NCBI RefSeq assembly: GCF_032062135.1 | Contig: NC_092861.1 | Location: forward strand, 135,295,261 to 135,359,260 | Direction: 5' to 3' | Source of the DNA: Pyxicephalus adspersus | Lineage: Eukaryota > Chordata > Amphibia > Anura > Pyxicephalidae | DNA: 64,000 nucleotides | Shown: in pieces, positions 21,481-34,433 of the stretch | Layout of the letters: every line of letters starts with the position of its first letter | Position numbering within the stretch: position 1 is the first letter of the stretch | Notes under the pieces: model-generated | Seen by the model: only the letters and a program-made list of their open reading frames with translations | Told to the model about the DNA's origin: nothing | Databases searched by the model: none | Program-made: the position numbers and the translations under genes

Positions 21481-22989
21481 TGCAAAGAGGATATCGCTGG
21501 TCGCAGAACAATTTATCTCCATAGACAACCTAAAAAAATCTAAAAAGTGACCCTACTCATTACTAGAAAATCTTAAAGTGGAACTAAAAGAAAAAAAAAG
21601 ACTTTTGAAATGATTATATATGAGCTTTTAGTGATGGAGGGTTTGTATAATCATCTATCAGCAGTCTCTGGTCTTCTGTATCTTGGTAGCAGCCTCAGAC
21701 CTTACATTCTCTTTTACTGCCCACCAGTCACTTGTGCACCTCTCTTGTATCCCACCATAGTCAAAGCCTCATTCTGCCCGTCTGGCCGCTTCACTAGCAT
21801 AAAGAGGTTCAAACCCCCTAAAATGAACAAGCTACCCACTCCTGAAAAAACTTGAGAACAAACAATACATGTCTAAAGGAATACCAAGGATACTTTTTCA
21901 TATAAGTTTCACCTTCTTTCCATTCTGTGTGTCAGTCTCATGAGGTTTGCACATGGCAGCCATCTTCTCTGCCTTTACCAGAGCGCTGTTTGTAAAATGG
22001 CTGTCAGCCCTTTTCCAGGTATTATCTTATATTCAACATGTTCTGAGGGATTTTACGCCATTGTCTGCTGCTCAGTTTTTGCAACAATGCCTTCCAGCTA
22101 CATAACTGGGTCACGGAGCCGCCTCAAATCTATCAGCAGCCAACAGTGACAGTGAAATCAATAGTGATATTTTTTGTATGATGCCCGTGCATTATATTTG
22201 GCCCAGTTTGGCAGGTCGTGATAAATGACTGCCACCGCTCGTCCTCCAGACACAAGAAAAGCCTTTTCTCTAACTCTGCCATTGTACTGAGGCAATTTTA
22301 CTCTTAGATATACTGTCAGGTTTTTATTCTGTATCACCAAGGTCTTTTATTTATGTGCTAGGGAGATTGTCTTTGCTGAAACAGATATTTAAAGCAAAAA
22401 ACCTAAGGTGTGCTGCTAAATATCTGTGAAGTTATCTCTCTGTCTGACAAAAAATAACAAGATAAAAATGAAAAGTTAATTAAAGATAAAACATCAAAGC
22501 CACCTTTCATAGCAATTTTCATCTTCAATCCAGAGATTTCCAGTGCAGTACTCATTTTCTGCCATCAGGTGTCCTCAGTCTTTTGGGACCATCATTTACC
22601 CCCTTCCTTTAAATATGGTTCTCCTGGACTCATCCCATCTTGTGAATAGATAGTGAAGGAGAATAAAACCCTGCCCGCATTTTTCTTTTTGTTTTTCTTT
22701 TTTTTTTCAAAAACCAGCTTTATTGAGTTGCTCAGAAGAAACAAACACATTTAAACATTTTTCCATAAGATATATAATAGAATAAAAATGAAAAAAAAAA
22801 CATAAATAATCCTAATATATATGTAAATGTAACATATGCGGTTGACATATTTGAGGGGATACTTCTCATTAAATGACACAATAGAACATATGAAATCATG
22901 ATCCCTATGTTATCATATTTGAAAAGTGAATAAAGTTGGCCTAACAAAGCTAGTATTCTTGTTAGTGTTAGATTGTGGATAACAAATCT
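21481..22989. other. Non-coding DNA, nothing recognised
   Basis: It starts with a possible family A terminus ('aaagtggaactaaaag' at 21574). Small frames at 21610-22149 (plus) and 22158-22947 (minus) show no domain. Confidence 0.4.
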
Positions 22990-23218
22990 TGTATAACTTC
23001 TCTCTCCTAGGGAGCAATTTTTGCCTCTCGGATCAGTTTAACTGACACCAATGATCTTTTGGAGTATTTATAAGTGTGACTTTCTTCTCAATGGCCTACT
23101 GACCACCTCACTAACGTCCTGTGAGCTGTGGATATAGTAACTATAATTAGTCAGGGTTTCCCAAGATCTAATCATGTTTTTCAAGACTTTCCCCATGTTA
23201 TAAAGGTTGGGAATGCTG
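22990..23218 (+). mobile_element. hAT-like MITE family D copy
   Basis: Contains 'aactgacaccaatgatcttt', 'taagtgtgactttcttctca', 'gctgtggatatagtaacta' and ends 'aaaggttgggaatgctg'. The right terminus complements the 'cagtgtttctcaacc' start of family D. The left terminus is damaged. Confidence 0.65.
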
Positions 23219-23684
23219 TTATAGGCTGATAAAATACAAATAAAACTTAACTCACAACTTTGCCCAAAGGACCAATTTTTGAGGAACTTTTTTGGTAGGT
23301 TCCACCTTTCAGCTTGTCAGATTGCTGATGTCATTCTTTTCAGTGCAGGTCTATCAGCCTTGCACTGTATGAGAAGACATTAAGAGCCTCTCCACAATCA
23401 TAGCACCTGCAGCAGGAATTAGGTAAGTTTTACTCATGTTCTACCATACCCTATGTTAAAAAAAGCCATTGACCCAGTGCAAAGGGGACCTACTGCGAAA
23501 GTACAAAATACTTTTGCATGAATTTCAAAATTAACAGCAATATACAATCTTTAAAAAAAGGCAAAACCCAAATCCACAATCTGATAATCATCATTAAATC
23601 TCCCATGATTGGGTGGAGGGGTCCTGCCTTCTTGACATAATTCTATTAAGTGTACTCTGTCAATTTAAAGCAAAACTAAAGTTT

Positions 23685-23830
23685 CACTTTTAAAAAATGT
23701 GCTATCGAGTGAGCCAATAAAGCAAAGGGCAATATATCTTCTGTAGTAATCCATCCTACCTGTTTGATTGTTCCCAGTATCTGTCTAAAGATCTGCACAG
23801 CTTCAGCTTTGGTTTACAAGATACCCAGAC
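23685..23830 (+). repeat. Family A fragment
   Basis: A degenerate copy of the family core: 'agcaaaactaaagtttcac', 'aaagcaaagggcaatatatc', 'ttctgtagtaatccatcc' and 'tacctgtttgattgttccc'. Confidence 0.4.
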
Positions 23831-24120
23831 GTTCCGGCTTCCTATGCAAGTGCTGAGAATGAATGACAACAAAAAAAAAAAACAGAAAGTTCAAGTAAGC
23901 GGGAATTTTTTCAGGCAAGATGAATAAAGTATACCAAAAATATACAAATTTTTTTTGTCTCAAATAGAAAAAACATACAGCAGAATAAAAATACATATAC
24001 TCCAGGAGCGTTATACTGTGTAAATTTATTTGACCCTGAAGAGTTGTTATACAGCTAACCAGCCCACTAGGAATCTCACCATAGAAAAACTTTTCTTAGA
24101 GGGTAGTTGCTTTCATTAAA

Positions 24121-24155
24121 TACGTTTCGCAAGACTATGACTGCTTCATCAGGAA
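24121..24155 (-). repeat. Copy of the 'tgatgaagc...gaaac' core motif
   Basis: On the minus strand it reads 'cctgatgaagcagtc', 6 bases, then 'ttgcgaaacgta'. It shares spacing and ends with copies at 40241-40280, 40621-40660 and 59336-59372. Confidence 0.55.
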
Positions 24156-24389
24156 AAGGGTCTGAATAAAAAGATATACATATGGTATTTTAGCATACAC
24201 AGGGAAAACAAGATGGAACAAAATTGCATCAACAGCGAACATGTATCTATACAAGTGAAGCAAATGGATTTTTTACAGATAGTGATTACTACACTTTCAA
24301 ATTTTGTCTGTGTCCAAAGAAAATTCAATAGCGCTGCTGTATCACATACGGCATCACCACAAACACATGGAGATAGGAGAGGATGAATG

Positions 24390-24510
24390 AGTTTCATCAT
24401 CCCGGCACTGCCAATGCAGATGATCGAAGATCCTGTGCAGGAAGAAGATGGTGTTGCCCTGGAAGGTAACAGGAACAGGTGAGTAATGAGGGTTTAGTTC
24501 CCCAGAAGCT
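24390..24510 (+). repeat. Family A 3' end fragment
   Basis: Ends 'aacaggtgagtaatgagggt' plus 'ttagttccc', like the 'caggggcaggtgaatacag' and 'ggggtttagtttgg' end at 10680-10715. Confidence 0.4.
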
Positions 24511-27409
24511 GGTTTCTAGTTTTGTAAAAGTTCAATATCTAAGGACATGGTCAGAACTCCATTTTTTGTGCAGGCTTTTGGTCTTTACAGTCGTTTGTTC
24601 AGACATTTTATGTAGCTTCTAGGGTTTGTCAAACATCTCTATAGACTTGCAAAATGCAAGGTTTATTTTGCCTAGCAGCCTAGCTGTGCAGAGTAGGCTT
24701 CCAGGAGCTATAAACAGCCATGTTTTTAGAAGCAGGTCTGAACATACCCTAAAACATTCCTGGGAGTGCTGAACTTACCCCTTCTTATTTGGAGAAAAGT
24801 TGAACAAGACAAACAATACAGAACTAAATGATTCTGTTAACATGCTTAGCTGCTTCCTTATATTATAACATTGGTCCATAAGGCTTCCCAAAAAATTGAT
24901 GGACGAACATCTCCTATCCCTTGAGCAATAAAGAACCTGCCTTCTTGCAGATTTGTTTATAAATTAATATTAGATCTGCTTTATGTAATCCTAGTATGAG
25001 TAACTTATGCAAAAGGGTTTATTTATGCATCTTAATCCTTATGCTAAATACAAAAAGATAAACCATATATTAAAATTCAGACATTAATCATTATTTGTAG
25101 TATGATGATAAAATTATTCAGTTGACTGGTTGTCTTTATGGTCATGGTTCCCATTTCATTCTGCAAGATCTCCAGCCAATCTGAAGAAGACCTGAGTCAT
25201 AATTATCATATGACTCACAAAAGTGTAAAACCAAACAGTTTATTCTTTAACTATAAATATAAATCTATATACAGTAATATAAGGTAATCAAGTCTTGTTT
25301 GTGTTTTTGATAAAGTACTATTTATATAGTGAGAACGGGTTGTTTTAGATTCATTAAACATCCCTATTTCTTTCTTTCAATTCTAATTTTAATTCAGTGT
25401 TGCTCTTGTTATCTCATTGTCTTCTTGCTATCAGTATAAGCCCAATTATAATAAATAAGAATCAGCAGTCTGTTTTTATAGACTATGTTGTGCCTTGCCT
25501 TACTGAAAAAAAATAGTTTTAAACGCAGCAGCAAAATATTATTTCTAATGGGTTCCACCCTTAATATTAAAAGCTCAATTTCCAAGGTAATGCCCTTCCG
25601 AAGTATCACCATCTTTCAATGTCAATATCTTCTGCCTTGGGTCAAGAGAAAGGACAAGAATACAAGAGGCTCTGAGCAGCAGGAAAGGGCACTGGGCATG
25701 AGGATAATTAATGAGTGCAGTTAGAGAATCTTTGACACATCACATTGTTAACCAGGCATTATATATTATGTTTTTACATTGTTTTTCTGTTTTCTTTACG
25801 CCATCCTTCATATCCACAGTGAGCAGATGTATTTCCTATTCATGGATTATAAAAAAAAAAATACCCACATTGTTTTTTATTTTTTACTTGACCATTGCAT
25901 GCCCAGGTTCTGGAAGTGTAGCAGTTTCTAAGTTGTTGTTTGTAACTGTTAATAACGTTTTCTTTTATATTTTAAAATTGTTAGAACATATTTATAAAAT
26001 CGTCTTTTGCTGGTATGTATTGTAAATATATTATGTCTGCTTTTCAGAGATAAAATTGATCTGACAGGAGAGAGAATTGAGCTAAATAGACAAGTTGTAT
26101 TAGCAGTTTTTCACAGTAACTACTGTATTGGTAATTACTTACAGGGAACTGTACTGATTGCCTACCAGTCATTACTACTGGACCTCAGCTATCTAATGAC
26201 ACCATGAACTAAAGAAATTCCTTGGAAACGGTAAGGTAAATCTACTTCTTTATAGGTAGTCGTAAAATAAATACCCATAAGGCGAGTGATGTCTCTACAT
26301 GAACAACCATTGCCCCCAGCCTTACCCTCTATACCAGAGGTCCTTGCATTTTTTTTTGCAGTGTAGTGCCTTAAATGTAAGGTCAGCCTCAGGTATATGC
26401 CTTGTGACCACATAATCAATCATGGTGTTTGCATTCTAATCTATTGTTTAGACTAATAAACTGCAGTTCTGTTGACCGGTACGGTCAACAAATAAGTAGG
26501 GAAGTGGTTTTGGCTCGTCACCAGACTATGGGAATTTTTGGTGTCACCAGGCATTGAACTGTGCTAAGGGAAGCATTGACATTTATTTCAAATTTCTTCT
26601 TGATTCAATACAAAGAATACCATACTTGAAAAGATTAAAAACATTTTTTACATTCCAACTGGGTATCTCAAGTAGATCTTTAATAGAATTCACTGGGTTT
26701 CATCTCAGTGCTGCTGAACTCTTGGATCAATTTTAGCACTTCCTACTTCCATGCACTTTTTCCAGCACCTAATTGCTCTGGACAAGCTTCCTGATGCCAA
26801 AAGTGAACCATATCTGTGCAATGTGTTCTAGCACAGTGGATTATAATCTTCACTGATGGTGCCCATGCCAATGCAGGGGCACAGATGTCAACTCATTACA
26901 AGAAGTGCTGAACAAAGACTTACAAGATAGGATCACAAGGTAAACTTTTTATAAAAGCTACATAGTTAAAAAGAATAAAAACAGCATTTTAAATTGTATT
27001 AGGATATTGCTGTTTCAAATAAATTGGAATCATGGATTGAATTTAGATATACTTTGTATGTATACATTGTAAGAATTTTAGAAAATGCATAATAAAAAAA
27101 TCTGGTATTTGTTTACAATGTTCTGTAGAACACTGATTTCTAAATGAGAGCTCCTATCTTTTTATAAACCCCTAGTGTACCCAGTGTTGTAATGAGAAAA
27201 GCCACAGTGTGCTCTTTCATTTAGGTGAGAATAGTGAGTGCTGGAAAAATCAGGGAGCCAATCACACATGCAGAAAATTAGATTCCTGAGCACAATATGT
27301 ACACCAACAGTGAATAGAATGACTTTTTTGGCAATGCATATTGAGGCATTTTATTATAATTATAATGTTTTTTATGAGAATTTAGCTTTTCCCTCCTCAT
27401 TTTTTATTT
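24511..27409. other. Long AT-rich stretch without recognisable genes
   Basis: Open frames at 25409-26419 on either strand are short, AT-rich and without domains. A 21-base hairpin sits at 26470-26490, where 'tgttgaccg' and 'cggtcaaca' flank 'gta'. Nothing else stands out. Confidence 0.45.
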
Positions 27410-27545
27410 TTTGCATACTTGATTTGATATCAAATTCAATCTCCTGTGTTTTGCCTTCAAATCCTTCCACAGTTCTTGTCCCACTTACCTTTCTGACCTG
27501 GTAAAAAAAATACTCCTCTAGCCGCTCTTTCTGTTTCTCCAATTA
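27410..27545 (+). mobile_element. LINE 3' end, upstream part (interrupted by a SINE)
   Basis: One plus frame reads like the conserved C-terminal end of CR1/L2/Rex-type LINE reverse transcriptase proteins: a K-F-N-L-L-C-F-A-F-K-S stretch, then C-P-T-Y-L-S-D-L. It carries at least one stop. It is followed directly by a minus-strand SINE, after which the LINE similarity resumes at 27867. Confidence 0.6.
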
Positions 27546-27866
27546 TTATTATTATTATACCGTATTTATATAGCACCATCATATTACGCAGCGCTGTACA
27601 AAGTTCATAGTCGTGTCACTAACTGTCCCTCAAAGGAGCTCACAATCTAATGTCCCTACTATAGTCATATGTGGTTAATGTAGTCTAAGGTCAATTTTAG
27701 GGGGAAGCCAATTAACTTAACTGCATGTTTTTTGGATGTGGGAGGAAACCCACGCAGACACAGGGAGAACCTGCAAACTCCATGCAGATAGTGTCCTGGG
27801 TGGGATTCGAACCCAGGACCTAGCGCTGCAAAGGCTGGAGTGCTAACCCCTGAGCCACCTACTACT
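27546..27866 (-). mobile_element. tRNA-derived SINE inserted in a LINE
   Basis: Read on the minus strand it starts with a tRNA-like head: 'ggtggctcaggggttagcac' (pol III box A type) and 'gggttcgaatccc' (box B). A body follows ('gtttgcaggttctccctgtg', 'gggtttcctcccacatcc'-type, 'gacatatgactatagtaggg', 'tgtgagctcctttgaggg'), then 'cagcgctgcgtaatatg' and an ATT-repeat tail. It interrupts LINE sequence. It is not a functional tRNA gene: the head is degenerate and followed by SINE sequence. Confidence 0.85.
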
Positions 27867-28232
27867 GACTTTTTCACTCATAACCTCATCACACGCACAG
27901 CTCCAAGACTTTCTAAAGCTGCCCCGGCTCTCTGGAATGGTCTTCCTTGTCCTATTCGGGTTGATCCTACTTTCTGCTCATTTAAAAGGGCACTCAAAAC
28001 CCATCTTTTCAAACTTGCCTACCCATCTTCTTCTCTCTCCTAAACCTTCACTACTTCCCATCACTCCATATCTCCCCTCCTATTGTGTGATACTTCCCCC
28101 ATCTCCTAAATTGTAAGCTCTTTGGGGCAGGGTCCTCTCCTCCTTTTGTGTCATTGTCTGTATCTGTCTGTCATTTGCAACCCCTATTTAATGTACAGTG
28201 CTGCGTAATATGTTGGCGCCATATAAATCCTG

Positions 28233-28262
<30 letters not shown>
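27867..28262 (+). mobile_element. LINE 3' end, downstream part with ATT tail
   Basis: The plus frame (from about 27870 to 28040) contains A-P-A-L-W-N-G-L-P then F-K-R-A-L-K-T-H-L-F, the signature C-terminus of L2/CR1/Rex-like LINE ORF2 proteins, ending in a stop. The 3' UTR has 'ttgtaagctctttggggcag' and 'cagtgctgcgtaatatgttg' and then 'gcgccatataaatcc' plus (ATT)n. It is 5' truncated, as most LINE copies are. Confidence 0.75.
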
Positions 28263-28265
<3 letters not shown>

Positions 28266-29324
28266 AAATCATCATTAGTCACATCATCAGTTAGTCCCTG
28301 CAATACTGGCAGATCATGGCCGGTCGGAGGGGCTGGTGTTGTACTTAGCTACCTGAAGTCAGGAGGTAAGGCCCACATGGGATATCAAACTTTCATGATT
28401 GGAAAAACTAAAATACAATGAATGAAAAAGATTGGCCAGAGGCAGGCGTAAAAGGGCTAGATGATGCTTCATGTCCATCAGCCAGGAAATAAGATGGCTC
28501 TGTCTGACTTGCTGCAGTTTCTAATTCACATTTTGAGAAACTCAGTGTTTTCTGGAATCAGACTAAGCAATTTCAGTTCAGGAGAAGGGCCTGCACAACT
28601 GTACAAGACTGATGGTAAGGGTAGAGTTTAGCTTTAGGTAAACAGAATCCCTCAGTAATACCGGATTTACCTCATTTGAAGTATACCGAAACCGAAGACA
28701 TTTTAATATATATATTGGTTATAAATGTGCCATGTAAAGAAGTGATTTTAACAAGTTTTGATCCGGAAAAAAAAAATACATTTTGAATAACACTTCCAAA
28801 AAACATGTGACCAAGTAAATCCAAACGGCGGGTATCATTACAATCTGCAGGATCTGCCAAGAGAAGAAATATAATTTGTCTCAGCTGATTACAGGAAAAT
28901 TACATTCCCTGAGCTCATATGCTGATATCTCCAAGAGCCAAGCATTCCCCGCTGCAATGCAATTATAACTGCCCCTAGATGGGAAAGAGTTAAGAAGCAA
29001 TCATGACACTTAAAGTTTAATACCAGCACAGTACAATGTCACCTTGGAAACTAACCGCTAGCATAGCTGCATTCACTGTTCCTGAATAAGAGACTTCAAG
29101 GTTTGCCATTATTAATGCTGCATTATGCTTACCTGGAGTAAACTAAAGTATAGAACTGAAATAGCAATTTTTATAGGCTGCTGTCTAAAACAAAGGGGGG
29201 AAGGGGTGAAAGTGATGGAACTGTGTGCTTCAGGAAATATATATATATATTGTTTTGATCAAATATATTACACAGCGTCCATAGCAATGTCAATAACTGG
29301 CCAATTTTATGTTAACCACGTCAA
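28263..29324. other. Non-coding DNA, nothing recognised
   Basis: AT-rich sequence with no domain-bearing frame. A short (AT)n tract lies near 29237-29250. Confidence 0.45.
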
Positions 29325-29475
29325 CTAACTAGTATGTTTTTTGGGGGGGACTGGGGGGCAGAATGCCCATAGGAGCCCCATACAAATTTGGGGAGAACAT
29401 AAAGAACAATGTTCTGTCTGAAAATTTTGCTGCAGGGCAAGAGTGCTTGCCACTAAACCAATGTGCTTTCCTAAA
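29325..29475 (-). mobile_element. Degenerate SINE fragment
   Basis: Contains 'ggggagaacataaagaac' and 'gcagggcaagagtgcttgcc' then 'actaaaccaatgtgc'. In order and spacing these match the minus-strand SINE body and head (gggagaacctgcaaactcc; gcaaggctggagtgctaacc; cctgagccacc). Confidence 0.5.
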
Positions 29476-29654
29476 AAAAAATAGACTGGAAGTAATGTTT
29501 AGGTTGATGTGAAAATTTCCTATGTATTAAAGCCTATCTCTGGGCAAAACTACTGTAGGTCCCTTTTTATTGCTCTCTTTTATTACATAAAAACGTATAA
29601 AAAAGGGCCTTAGATGGTAGGTTAGGAATGTGGGAGTGGACAGAGCTTTGCCCC

Positions 29655-29955
29655 AAGATGGGCTTTAAAGTGGAACTAAACTGTGCTATACCTATCTGTC
29701 CCCGTTTTGTTGCAAGGCGCTGCCACTTTTTCCTTCTTCATTTCCTCCTTACTTTTTGGCCATCTTGATTGGTTGGGCAAGGATGACATAAATCCTGCCA
29801 AGTGCAGGGGAAGCTGGGATTGTTGGGTATGACTTGGCTGAGGTCATGTGCAGTTTAGCCTTTTTTACACAGTTCCATGGAACAATCGGAGAACATCGCC
29901 TGTCCCTTTCTGCAATAATACTCTGCTTGATCAAACATTTTTATAGTGGAACATT
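29655..29955 (-). mobile_element. MITE-like family A copy
   Basis: Starts 'ctttaaagtggaactaaact' and ends near 'tttttatagtggaacatt'. The core is reversed relative to 10386: 'gaacatcgcctgtccctttc' followed by 'tgcaataata', and 'ggccatcttgattggttggg'. Confidence 0.6.
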
Positions 29956-31179
29956 AGATGCTACAGACCTAAATTGTCCCCTAAATGACCTTTGAATTAG
30001 TTACTTTGAACTCACGTTTGGACTGCTTTATGTGTAGCTGGGTCATCAAAGCTTGGCCAGAACTGACTGAGCAAGACTTAAGGGCCAAAAAGACAGGAAG
30101 ATGTGATCCAAGCCTCATTTCCTATTTTTAATAAAACAACACATTACATTAGTGATACTTCTGTACATCTGTTAGTGCAGAGGCCGAAACTACAGCTGTG
30201 TCAATGTCTGTTCTTTGAGCCATCTGGCATAATACATAGGAGAACACCTTTTCAGACCTTTTCCAAGTCTCTTCTCTGCGATAGTAAGTGAAAATACTTT
30301 TGTGACTTTGAGCTGAAAACATTTTACAAGATACTTCAGATGATCAGAAAGGCTTTCTGATAAAACCTTTTAAGATTAAATAGTACTTTAATTGTTAAGA
30401 CACCAGGGACTGAAAAATCAGTACCACACATCATACAAGGGACAGGAGAAAAGAAGGTTCATATCCCGAAGACAGCAAAGGAAGGAGTTTCCTAGATAAT
30501 TAATTCCAAGAAGGAAAAAAAACTGCATGTCAAGAGATAAGAAATTTGAAAGGTCTTTTCTCCTAATGGTAAGGCAAAATTATAAATGTATTACCCAAAT
30601 GCCCAGAAGATCTTTCATTTTGACCTATATTGCATTCTAACCCATTTTTTCTTCCTTTTATGTTAACACATCCTAATCCAAGAGGTCAGATATTCAGGTC
30701 TAAAACCTAGATGAAATAAGTGTGAATAAGAATATTAGATGCCATGTGATAAAGCCCTTTGGAATTACAATCCCACATTTGAAACAAATGTATCAAATAA
30801 AGATCATTATGTGCAGGCAGCACAATTGGTAGCTAAGGTTTATAATTAGGGTGAACCAAAGTCGTCACTTCTATAAACCTATGCAGATTAAAATATTAGT
30901 GTTTGTGCAATTGCAAACAAATTGTAAAACAATCTCACAAAAATCACTATAGATAGGTAAAAAATATCTGGGTCCTTATTACAGTCAGCTACTGCACCTT
31001 TGATGTCTGACTATGGAAGATGAGTAGTAAACTGGCCATGATGAGATGCTTGCATGGTCCTGTTAAAATTGTTATCTTCTAGGTAACATTGACCTAATAA
31101 TACAAACATCTAACAGTTGATGGCCAGTTTACTAATCACATTAAGCATCTGCATTACCATTAACTCCCAATCAAACATT
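29956..31179. other. AT-rich DNA, nothing recognised
   Basis: No frame with recognisable similarity and no clear repeat termini. Confidence 0.45.
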
Positions 31180-32400
31180 ATATTCTTCACTTATGGATAA
31201 GTCTCTGCTTAACCTTAGGAGGTGAGCTGTATGGTCCCAAAATTCATCTGTCACCCATGATTTGGGTGCGCAAAGCGTGGTGTCTAGTGGGGAACCAGGG
31301 ACACAAGAAGGCAGGAAGGCCTCAATGAATGCAATAGGGCTGCCATCCGAAATGTTTAAACCCTTTACTGGGTAAACTTCCTTGGCCACCCTCCCCCAAA
31401 AGTCCTAGCATTGCAAAAGTCAAGCTCTTTTGATTGGGTCCCTGCACAATAGTTGCCCCTGATCCCACCCCAGTGGCAGCTTTGGAGTGTAATAGTGTAT
31501 AGCCCAATTTTAGAGCACTTGAAAGAGATGTCAGGGTCAAACACCGGTGAGCAACCAGCCAGCCAAGATAATAAAGAGTTAGTGGTGGTCCAGACGGCAA
31601 TCAATTGAAAAGTTAAACAGAGTAAAGGTAAAAACCAGGCATTAATCCAGAGACTATGGTGACAGCAGTTATGGTAAAGAGAGGCCTGGAGCGGGGGAAT
31701 GCAAAGAGGGCTAGTGGAAGGCCTTCTTGACTAGGAGGGGAATGGGGAGCGAGCAGTGAAAGGCTTAAGTGCAAGGATGATTGGAGGGGAGGTTGTTTGA
31801 TGAGAGCAGGGGTGATGTATTGGGAGGGGAAGGAGTGAAAAGGGGGGGAAACAGAAAAGGAGGATCACTTTGCAACAGGACGGGAAGAGTGAAGAAAGTT
31901 TTGGTAGATAGGTGGGCAGTGTGTGGATAGGTGGTTGGACGGTGAGGTCGTTGAGGGAATGTGGTTTGTTTTACCGTTTCAGTGGGGGTGAGAGACCCAT
32001 CTATGGTATGGGAGTTTCTGGAGTTTTGGTGGTTATTGGAAGGTTGAATTGTTTTGGTTGAAAAGGCCTGCGAGTGCTGCTGGTATCGTTCCCTAGCTGG
32101 TGGTTGCATCTGGGAGCATATATATCACAGCGGTGCAGACCCAAAAGTATAGGGGAAAAGTAGTGGGCCTTTGAGGACCAGTAACCAGGAGAGTGTTTGA
32201 ATTGGTCAAGGTTAAAATAAAGAAGTTCAATAATATATCTGTATTGTTATGTATGGTTAATTATTTTGCTTATTTGTTATTTATTGTTATTTATGAATGT
32301 TTCATTGTTTAATAAAATTGTTTAATAAAAGGCCTTAGGGCCATTTAACCAATAGTATGGTGTTGTGGTAAATTGGGTATAGGGGGGAGGGCACTAAATG
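31180..32400 (-). repeat. Unclassified long interspersed repeat, second copy
   Basis: Read on the minus strand: an AT-rich block with 'ttattaaacaattttattaa' (about 32270-32330), then a pyrimidine-rich stretch rich in CCACC and CCTCC (31690-32100). Minus frames of 72-114 codons (31171-32109) are Pro/Ser/Thr-rich or undistinguished, with no known domain. The block order resembles 4240-5060. It may be one unrecognised retroelement 3' end; I cannot name it. Confidence 0.3.
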
Positions 32401-34433
32401 CCAGGTCTCTGTCTTATCACAGCCATGCTATCACAGGCAAGGTGGTCAGGTCCTGTACATGTTCCTGTTTGGCCCCTGGCTAATCAGAGTAAAGGTTATG
32501 AGATGGCTGACCTCCAGTAAGCCTGTCCCACCCAGGAGGAAGATGAACCCTGCTGGAATTATATTCATGGAGGACAGCGTGGGAGCAGCCAGGAACAGGT
32601 AACTACTGTATGCAGTACTACCTAGAAAACACACTATAATATATTATCACAATCAGTAGTATGTTACTGCTTGCAGTTGTGCACTGCAGCACAGGTGTGT
32701 TGTAAATTTGTGTTGAGGTTTCATTTCCAATAAATGGTACATCCTACATCAACCATGTCTTACTCTCACACAAAAACGCCACACAATATTATGAATAAAC
32801 TTGTATTCTCACCTACTGAATAACTGTATTGGCATGGATATACTGTAAGTGCTGGTATTAAGCATTTGGAGTAAAGTAATTTCTGGAAAAGAACCTTTTT
32901 TAACCTGAGAGCGGAAAAAATTAAACAAGATAAAATATGTATTATAGAAAATAAAAGGGTTAAATCTCTATCTATTATAAAGCAAACGTTCATTGTAGGC
33001 TTCCCTTTGAATTGGATCTGATCTCTTCATCATCATTCCGAACAGACTTCAAAGATGTATCAGATAAATGCCTAGCAGGGTAATTCATTAGGCGGAGATA
33101 GTACTGATCTAGGTTCTACTTCATGTCACTATTCTCAGCAGTGTTCCCAACAGATCTATGTGAAGTTAAAGAATACCTATTCTTGTTACTTTATTCCCAA
33201 AATGTTGGGATCCCTACTACCTGCTCCTCCGGCAATACTTTTGTTTCATTTATATTTCGATGGTGAGAGTCTGTGAGAGCTGTGGGAGAATTCACTGGCC
33301 ATTGATTTTAGCGGTACATGCAATGGATATTGCCATACTGCACCACTGCTCTCAGTAAAGCACTCAGGTAATGTAGATGTATGATGCTGTACATTCAACC
33401 AATTGGCAGATTTTTAATATAATACTTTGAGCTATCGTAAGGCTGCTACAAGAATTTTACAAAGAATTATTTAAGATAAACTACACAAATTACCAAGTCA
33501 TGATGAATTTGAAAATAAATTGCCAGTTAATTATGTTAAAAAAAAAAATTATAAAACTCTAATACTTTAGGAAAATCAGGAAAAGGATGACACCGGTATT
33601 GTAGATGTTTATGCTGGTATAGGCAAAAGTTTGGGTTAAGCTCTGCCCTTGTGGCTGTGTGATTATTTCAGAAATAACAACTGGAGTGTACTGTTGTGTC
33701 AGACCTATGGCAAAGTCATATGCATACATTTCCCATGGCTGGGACTTAACCACTTCATCCACTGCCAAATATTAGTGGAAACACGTTGTTTTTTTTTTAA
33801 GCTCATCTATTAGGATACAAAAAATATTTTTCAAATCTCCAGTAATATCACAATAAACTTCCCTTTTTGTTTCCTTTACTATATACTACTGAAAGTGTTT
33901 TATTATAACTGTTTAATAAGTGCAAAAATATCTGTAGATTGCTAAAAATGAAGATCTGTGTTTCCTGCCTCTGTACAAGCAAGGAATATGTAGATAATGA
34001 GAGGTCTGTGTTCTATACAATCCATCAGAAATTAAGTAGGAAGGACTGACACTACATTCTGAAAATTCACTGAAGTTAAATAACTAAAGGAGATTTCACC
34101 TTACAATGTGAATGAGTACATGGCGAAGGATATTTATTATCAGAGAATGAAGCTCTGCTGACTTCAGCCAACTGCATGCAAGCAAAGTTATTTTTTTTTT
34201 TTTACATTTCCTTGTGATTGGGTATTTTTTTGGAACTTTCGCCAAAATGATTACACAAAGTGAAAATTTCCTTTACAAAGTGATAATGTGCTTTGCATAA
34301 ACTTCTTTAGTAACTCGGCTCCAATGCAGCTGTCATGAAGGAAAGTAGAATACTGTGTTTGTGACATTATTTGTATTAAAAGGGATAAAAATTGGTAAAA
34401 TGTGCATGAACCCAAAATGCAAATATAAATATT
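32401..34433. other. AT-rich DNA, nothing recognised
   Basis: 32446-32634 has a minus frame ending in sequence resembling family A ('gctggaattatattcatgga' then 'ggaacaggtaac'). The rest is unremarkable. Confidence 0.4.

Noticed and set aside
27780..27866. Functional tRNA gene on the minus strand
   Set aside because: Box A and box B-like words are present, but no cloverleaf can be completed and SINE body follows directly.
31765..32109. 114-codon proline/serine/threonine-rich minus frame
   Set aside because: Its composition follows from a purine-rich strand; it has no domain and lies within an unclassified repeat.
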